From Albibeggiatoa sp964388965 (GTDB taxonomy: Bacteria > Pseudomonadota > Gammaproteobacteria > Beggiatoales > Beggiatoaceae): a stretch of 48,392 nucleotides of DNA. The notes below the pieces were generated by a model that saw nothing but the letters and a program-made list of their open reading frames with translations, had not been told where the DNA came from and ran no database searches. How positions within the stretch are numbered: the first letter of the stretch is position 1; the number at the start of each line of letters is the position of its first letter. Positions 44,222 to 48,392 of this stretch are shown one piece after another. Position numbers and translations under genes: made by a program. The stretch is taken from the NCBI GenBank assembly GCA_964388965.1, contig CAYMCP010000017.1:1-48392 (forward strand), written 5' to 3'.

Positions 44222-45226
44222 TTAATAATTGCTTATTTTTAATTTATATACATAGATTATTTTATCATCGCCGCCTAAAACTAAATAACGTCCACTAGGA
44301 CTAAACTTAATGGTTCTTATCGATGTCTGGACTGGATAAGAAAATAATAATTTTCCTGTTGCAGCATCCCAAATTTTTAAGTTACGTTTTTGGGCACTAC
44401 TGCCTGAGGCGATTAATCGTCCATCCGGACTAAATGCAACAGCCATGACAGTATGTTGATGACCTGTCAATGTATATTCGACTTTACTGGCACCAATACG
44501 CCAAATTTTAATATTGTCACCACTCCCGCCGCCACCTACGACTAATTTTTGATCATCACTAGATAAAGCCAGCGACATGATGGAGCCTGCTTGACCCGGC
44601 AATGATTTGATCTCAGTTAATGCTTGCATATCCCAAATTTTAATTGTCTCATCCCAAGCACCAGAAATAAGTTTTTTACCGTCAGAAGTATAAGCTAAAC
44701 TCCATACAGCATCATCATGACCTGTAAAAGTATGTAAAAGTTTACCGGTTTTCGTTTCCCAAATTTTAATGCTTTTATCCCAACTACCGGTCGCAATGTG
44801 TTGACCATCAGGACTAAATATAGCTATGGGAACAGAAGAATTATGTCCTTCAAGGTGATAGCTTAATTTTTGTTGTGGCACACTCCAGAGTCTGACCGTA
44901 TCCTCCGTTCCACCACTACTGGAGACAATCCATTGTTTATCTGGACTTAAAGCAACGTAATTCACCCAATTTTTATGACCTGACAGAGTATACATTAAAC
45001 GACTAGATTTAAATTGCCAAACTTTAATAGTTTTGTCTAAACTACCCGAAACCAACCAATCGCCATCATGACTAAAATCAAGTGATACGACTGAATCATC
45101 ATGCGCAGCTAGCGTTTTTATTTCCCTAGCCGTCACTGTCAAATCGGACTTGACAGGTACATTTTGACAATGAGTCAAAGTAAAAACGCTGATTAACAAA
45201 AAAACAGCTAAAGCGCATTGCTTCAC
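44222..45226 (-). CDS. WD40-repeat lipoprotein
   Basis: Protein of 334 residues with a signal peptide ending in a probable lipobox, LTHC (Cys20; His at -1 is unusual). Seven WD40 repeats follow, each with the pattern 'GH...V..L.FSPDG..L.SGS.D..IKIW' (for example ending IKVW, VRLW, IKIW, IKIW, IKIW, LKIW), enough for one complete seven-bladed propeller. No enzymatic domain is present, so a binding or scaffold role outside the cytoplasm is likely. The start is GTG, supported by CAGGAG 9 nt upstream. It lies 113 bp upstream of the ten-PAS gene on the same strand and might be cotranscribed. Confidence 0.88.
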   Translation of the reverse strand: MKQCALAVFLLISVFTLTHCQNVPVKSDLTVTAREIKTLAAHDDSVVSLDFSHDGDWLVSGSLDKTIKVWQFKSSRLMYTLSGHKNWVNYVALSPDKQWIVSSSGGTEDTVRLWSVPQQKLSYHLEGHNSSVPIAIFSPDGQHIATGSWDKSIKIWETKTGKLLHTFTGHDDAVWSLAYTSDGKKLISGAWDETIKIWDMQALTEIKSLPGQAGSIMSLALSSDDQKLVVGGGGSGDNIKIWRIGASKVEYTLTGHQHTVMAVAFSPDGRLIASGSSAQKRNLKIWDAATGKLLFSYPVQTSIRTIKFSPSGRYLVLGGDDKIIYVYKLKISNY

Positions 45227-45847
45227 GTTCTAGTCTCCTGTAAATTCTAGTGGTCGGGGTAAGATCATGCAAAACTTATTCAATTCACAGAAATATTCAT
45301 AAAATTAGATAACTTGTTGGGTACGCTATTCCATTTATACCGTTCAACATACAAAAAATAAAGGTGCGTTTACGTTGACTTGTAAAATAAATGAATGAAC
45401 GGTTTTAAATGCTATACTTTTGCAAGTGATCAAAAGTTTATAGTCAACTCTGCTCTATGGATTAGCCATTTTAAAGTGTAAGGAATACATGTTATTTTGC
45501 AGATTATCGCTTAGATTAGTAACATACTTTTCTTTGTGGCATTACCCATTTAAAGATAGAATCCACTATGCAGAATTTATATTGTCATTTCTTAGGCTGA
45601 AAAACTAGAAACTTATTACGATCTATGACTTTAGATTAATACTCATTTATTTTAAAGACGTTAAATGAGTTCTATAAAGTGAATTTTCAACTTAACATTC
45701 AGAACGCATATAGTATTACTTATTTTAGTGGTTTGAAAAACAGATTTTGAACATTTTTTTATTTTTACATATTATTCTTGAATACACACTGTTTTCTTAA
45801 CTAATAATTTTGCGTAAAATCAGTAATATAAAATTAAAAATTCTAAT
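45227..45847. other. AT-rich divergent intergenic region (621 bp)
   Basis: Lies between the WD40 gene (minus) and the HsdM-like gene (plus). I see no gene, RNA or strong hairpin. The plus-strand gene starts without a clear Shine-Dalgarno. A 32-nt segment (45630-45661) resembles one at 38239-38270 at 28 of 32 positions. Promoters for both genes must lie here, but none stands out. Confidence 0.5.
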
Positions 45848-47188
45848 ATGACAAAAATTGCAGATATTGCATATCAACTTTGGTTTCCAGCAAAATCATT
45901 TCATGAACAAGGTTTGAGCTATGCAAGTTATTTAACCGAACTTTCTTGGTTATGGATAATTAAAGCTTTACCAGCACTCAAGTTGAATAATCAATTACCG
46001 AAAGAATTTTATTGGAATCAGTGGACAAAACAATCTGCTTGGAAACAATTTGATGTATATGACAGTATTTTGACGCATTTAAGCCATTGTTTACACTCAG
46101 GTATTGCAAGTATTTACCATCAGGCTGAAACCCAACTGTCACATCCAAAACAGTTACAGCAATTATTAACTACGCTCGAAGTGTTGAACACAATACCACT
46201 AAAAGAGCAAGGCGAAATTTATGATTATTTATTAAATATTTATGCAAAAAATGATAAAAATCAACTTTATTTATTGCCGCCTACAGCCCTTGTAGATACG
46301 TTAGTATTAATATTACAACCCCAAGCCAATGAGTTAATTCAAGACCCTTTAGCCGGCATGGGTTATTTTCTCGTAGCTTGCGACCAATATATCAAAATTA
46401 CTCAGGAAACGAATCAAGAAATTAAATTGCATGGCATGGAGCAAAATTTAGTCAAACAGCGTTTGGCAATGGTTAATTGTATACTACATGGCATGACAGA
46501 TGGGACACAAGTAACAGTTCAATGGACTGATACTGTATTGATGGATAAGCGTATTTGTCAAGCTGTAGACGTAGCAGTAAGTAGTTTAGTATTTATTAAT
46601 CATGATGATACGGTGCTCAATAACGCACTCGCTTTGTTGAAGCATATTTATCAAACTTTACAATTGGGTGGACGTGCGGCTGTGATTGTGCCAGATGAAT
46701 TACTCTACAGAAGCGGACCTGCACAACAAATACGTCAAGAATTAATGGATAACTGCATTTTACATACGGTGGTACGTTTACCTAATGGTATTTTTTACCC
46801 GCATAGTGTAGCAACTCAAGTATTATTTTTTTACCGTGATGCGGAGCACAATAGTACAAAACAAATTTGGTGTTATGATTTACGTTCACAAGTAGCTAGT
46901 TTTGGTTATCAACGGCGTTTAAAACGTCAACATTTAATGGATTTCGTTAAAGCTTACGGTGACGACCCTTTGGCGCGAACGACACGCAAACCAGAGGCAA
47001 ACTATTGGCAGTGTTTTCAGAGACAGCCGTTAAAAAATGATAATTTAGATGTGTACGCGCAAATTTTGCCAGAAGATGAATTTGAATCTGATGAATTAGA
47101 AACATTATGGCAAGTTTTGGGGCAGACAATACAAGAGTTGCAACAAGTGAAAACTTTACTTGAAGATGATTTATCAGAAATGTCGTGA
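45848..47188 (+). CDS. HsdM-like DNA methylase homologue lacking the catalytic NPPF motif
   Basis: Protein of 446 residues with the layout of a type I restriction-modification M subunit. It has an N-terminal helical domain, a target-side 'LYLLPPTALVDTLVLILQP' segment, motif I as 'DPLAGMGYFLVAC' (Asp166; family form DP-x-C-G-T/S-G-x-F/L) and the well-kept 'GGRAAVIVPDELLYRSG', 'LHTVVRLPNGIFYPHSVATQVLFFY' and 'IWCYDLRS' blocks. Motif IV, normally NPPF/Y, reads S245-S-L-V-F249 within 'VDVAVSSLVFIN', so adenine methylation is unlikely. No hsdS or hsdR is adjacent. A SAM-binding or DNA-binding role without catalysis is possible. Confidence 0.85.
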   Translation: MTKIADIAYQLWFPAKSFHEQGLSYASYLTELSWLWIIKALPALKLNNQLPKEFYWNQWTKQSAWKQFDVYDSILTHLSHCLHSGIASIYHQAETQLSHPKQLQQLLTTLEVLNTIPLKEQGEIYDYLLNIYAKNDKNQLYLLPPTALVDTLVLILQPQANELIQDPLAGMGYFLVACDQYIKITQETNQEIKLHGMEQNLVKQRLAMVNCILHGMTDGTQVTVQWTDTVLMDKRICQAVDVAVSSLVFINHDDTVLNNALALLKHIYQTLQLGGRAAVIVPDELLYRSGPAQQIRQELMDNCILHTVVRLPNGIFYPHSVATQVLFFYRDAEHNSTKQIWCYDLRSQVASFGYQRRLKRQHLMDFVKAYGDDPLARTTRKPEANYWQCFQRQPLKNDNLDVYAQILPEDEFESDELETLWQVLGQTIQELQQVKTLLEDDLSEMS

Positions 47189-47211
47189 CACAAGCTTTTT
47201 TCTAAAGATTG

Positions 47212-47240
47212 TTCACTGGTAACCAATAACGATCTACAAT
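47212..47240 (+). promoter_or_regulatory. Possible sigma70 promoter of thiG
   Basis: TTCACT (4 of 6 to the -35 consensus), a 17-bp spacer and TACAAT (5 of 6 to the -10), about 33 bp before the thiG ATG. It would make thiG independent of the HsdM-like gene. No TPP riboswitch is visible in the leader. Confidence 0.4.
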
Positions 47241-47273
47241 AAATATTCTTACCTAAAATAACTAGAGTGCGCT

Positions 47274-48065
47274 ATGTCAACACAAACAAGCCCCTTAAAA
47301 ATTGCTGATAAAACTTATCAATCACGTTTACTAGTTGGTACCGGTAAATACAAAGATTTAGCAGAAACGACTCAGGCAATAGCCGCCAGTGGTGCAGAAA
47401 TTGTTACTGTCGCTATCCGTCGCACTAACATTGGTCAAAATCCTGATGAACCTAATTTGCTCGATGTTATTTCACCAGATAAATATACCATTTTACCTAA
47501 TACGGCGGGTTGTTATAGCGTAGAGGACGCAGTGCGTACTTGTCGTTTGGCGCGTGAATTATTAGACGGTCACAAGTTAGTAAAATTAGAAGTATTAGGC
47601 GACCAAAAAACTTTATATCCTAATGTTACCCAAACTTTAGAAGCGGCTCAAATACTGGTGAAAGATGGTTTTGATGTAATGGTTTATACCTCTGATGACC
47701 CACTCATTGCTAAACAATTAGAACAAATTGGTTGTGTTGCGGTCATGCCATTAGCCGCACCAATTGGCTCTGGGCTAGGTATTCGTAATCCATATAATAT
47801 TATCGAAATTATTGAAAATGCTAATGTACCCATTATCGTAGATGCAGGCGTAGGTACCGCGTCAGACGCGGCGATTGCAATGGAGTTAGGTTGTGATGGT
47901 GTATTGATGAATACGGCGATTGCAGCAGCAAAACAACCTGTATTAATGGCATCTGCAATGAAAAAAGCAATTGAGGCAGGTCGTGAAGCATTTTTAGCAG
48001 GTCGAATGCCACGCAAACGCTATGCAAGTGCATCTTCGCCAATTGACGGGTTATTTTTCTACTGA
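47274..48065 (+). CDS. thiG: Thiazole synthase ThiG
   Basis: Cytoplasmic TIM-barrel enzyme (263 residues) that builds the thiazole phosphate of thiamine from 1-deoxyxylulose-5-phosphate, dehydroglycine/iminoglycine and ThiS-thiocarboxylate. The Schiff-base lysine is Lys104 in 'LVKLEVLGD'. Other conserved parts are 'LLVGTGKY', 'PNTAGC', 'PLAAPIGSGLGI', 'IVDAGVGTASDAA' and 'DGVLMNTAIA'. thiS, which usually precedes thiG, is not upstream, so the sulfur carrier must be encoded elsewhere. Confidence 0.97.
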   Translation: MSTQTSPLKIADKTYQSRLLVGTGKYKDLAETTQAIAASGAEIVTVAIRRTNIGQNPDEPNLLDVISPDKYTILPNTAGCYSVEDAVRTCRLARELLDGHKLVKLEVLGDQKTLYPNVTQTLEAAQILVKDGFDVMVYTSDDPLIAKQLEQIGCVAVMPLAAPIGSGLGIRNPYNIIEIIENANVPIIVDAGVGTASDAAIAMELGCDGVLMNTAIAAAKQPVLMASAMKKAIEAGREAFLAGRMPRKRYASASSPIDGLFFY

Positions 48066-48165
48066 AAACTCTGAAAAAGTTTGTAAGTCATTGATTTTAG
48101 GTGGAGCGTATTTGCATAAGTGATTGATTTTATTATAGGCAAAAAAAGTTTTTCGGAGTTCTCAG
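48062..48165. repeat. Long-range inverted repeat after thiG
   Basis: Arms 48062-48080 and 48147-48165 are complementary at 16 of 19 positions (arm 1 begins ctgaaaactct, arm 2 agtttttcgg), with about 66 nt between. The first arm includes the thiG stop codon. It could stabilise or terminate the thiG mRNA, but no T-run follows directly. Confidence 0.5.
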
Positions 48166-48392
48166 TTTTCTAATTGAAAATGCTGAAAAACAAGGCATAG
48201 GGTTAAATAACGCGATAGAACCTATTTGAAATCTAGGTAAAGTTTGAGCCTTTGGTTAGCATGAAAAAGATTGCGCGCAAAATTTTTAAAATTGTAGGAG
48301 TTACGCAGTTCAAACAAAAATTTTATTCTATGTTCTAGCCATATAGAACCGATTTGAAATCTAAGAAATATGTTAAACTTTGAAGTTGAGTC
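48166..48392. other. Window-end spacer with a 21-bp direct repeat
   Basis: No gene is seen. A 21-bp segment at 48215-48235 (atagaacc..., one mismatch) recurs at 48343-48363, 128 bp apart, and 'gaaat/ctta' flanks are similar. Between them lies gagttacgcagttc (48299-48312), which resembles ends of some insertion sequences, so a decayed element is possible. Confidence 0.5.

Noticed and set aside
45848..47188. Functional type I restriction-modification system
   Set aside because: The catalytic NPPF motif is missing and there are no hsdS or hsdR neighbours.

Overview
The window is an AT-rich (low G+C by eye) chromosomal segment of a gammaproteobacterium. Type I cytochrome c maturation genes (ccmDEF), RseC, RnfB, type I glutamine synthetase with a GlnE-type adenylylation tyrosine, and TgpA all fit that class. 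The accessory genes (a two-propeller PAS histidine kinase, a secreted CHAT protease, Uma2 and Rpn/DUF2887-type nucleases, WD40 and multi-PAS proteins, an IS4-type remnant) are typical of filamentous sulfur oxidisers such as Beggiatoa/Thiotrichales. That placement is inference; no 16S gene is present.

Layout. 1-763 has no gene I can support. 764-1548 (minus) carries a GNAT acetyltransferase and tRNA-Ala/tRNA-Glu behind a good sigma70 promoter. 1628-7850 (minus) holds TgpA and a 1374-residue secreted subtilase. 7993-8733 (plus) is a CpdA-like phosphodiesterase. 8750-12389 (minus) holds a cyclic-peptide-type ABC exporter, a Uma2 nuclease and an Rpn-type nuclease whose 3' third is tandemly duplicated. 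12549-17315 (minus) is a 1588-residue sensor kinase, divergent from a small exported protein and a periplasmic CHAT protease (17387-20370). 20491-25406 (minus) is an operon of RND adaptor, RND pump and FtsE. 25757-28291 (minus) holds acpS and the methionine-salvage genes mtnB, mtnD and mtnC. 28403-31762 (minus) is mrpCDEFG, with a transposase remnant wedged between mrpD and mrpE; ychF lies upstream. 33090-36456 (plus) holds rseC, a hairpin-rich spacer and ccmDEF. 36560-37969 (minus) is glnA with a terminator and a probable sigma54 promoter. 38261-44108 (minus) holds a LOG-family protein, thiE, rnfB and a ten-PAS protein; then come a WD40 lipoprotein (minus), an HsdM-like protein that has lost its catalytic motif (plus) and thiG (plus).

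Most housekeeping genes are ordinary in themselves, but several normally clustered systems appear here only in part. ccmDEF lacks ccmABC and ccmGH, mrp lacks A and B, mtn lacks A and K, ftsE lacks ftsX, rnfB stands alone, and thiE and thiG are about 8 kb apart. The signals most worth a second look are the HsdM-like protein without NPPF, the RND pump lacking most of the AcrB proton relay, the exported CHAT/partner pair facing the large sensor kinase, the IS scar in mrp, and a cluster of mutually exclusive hairpins and tandem repeats before ccmD.
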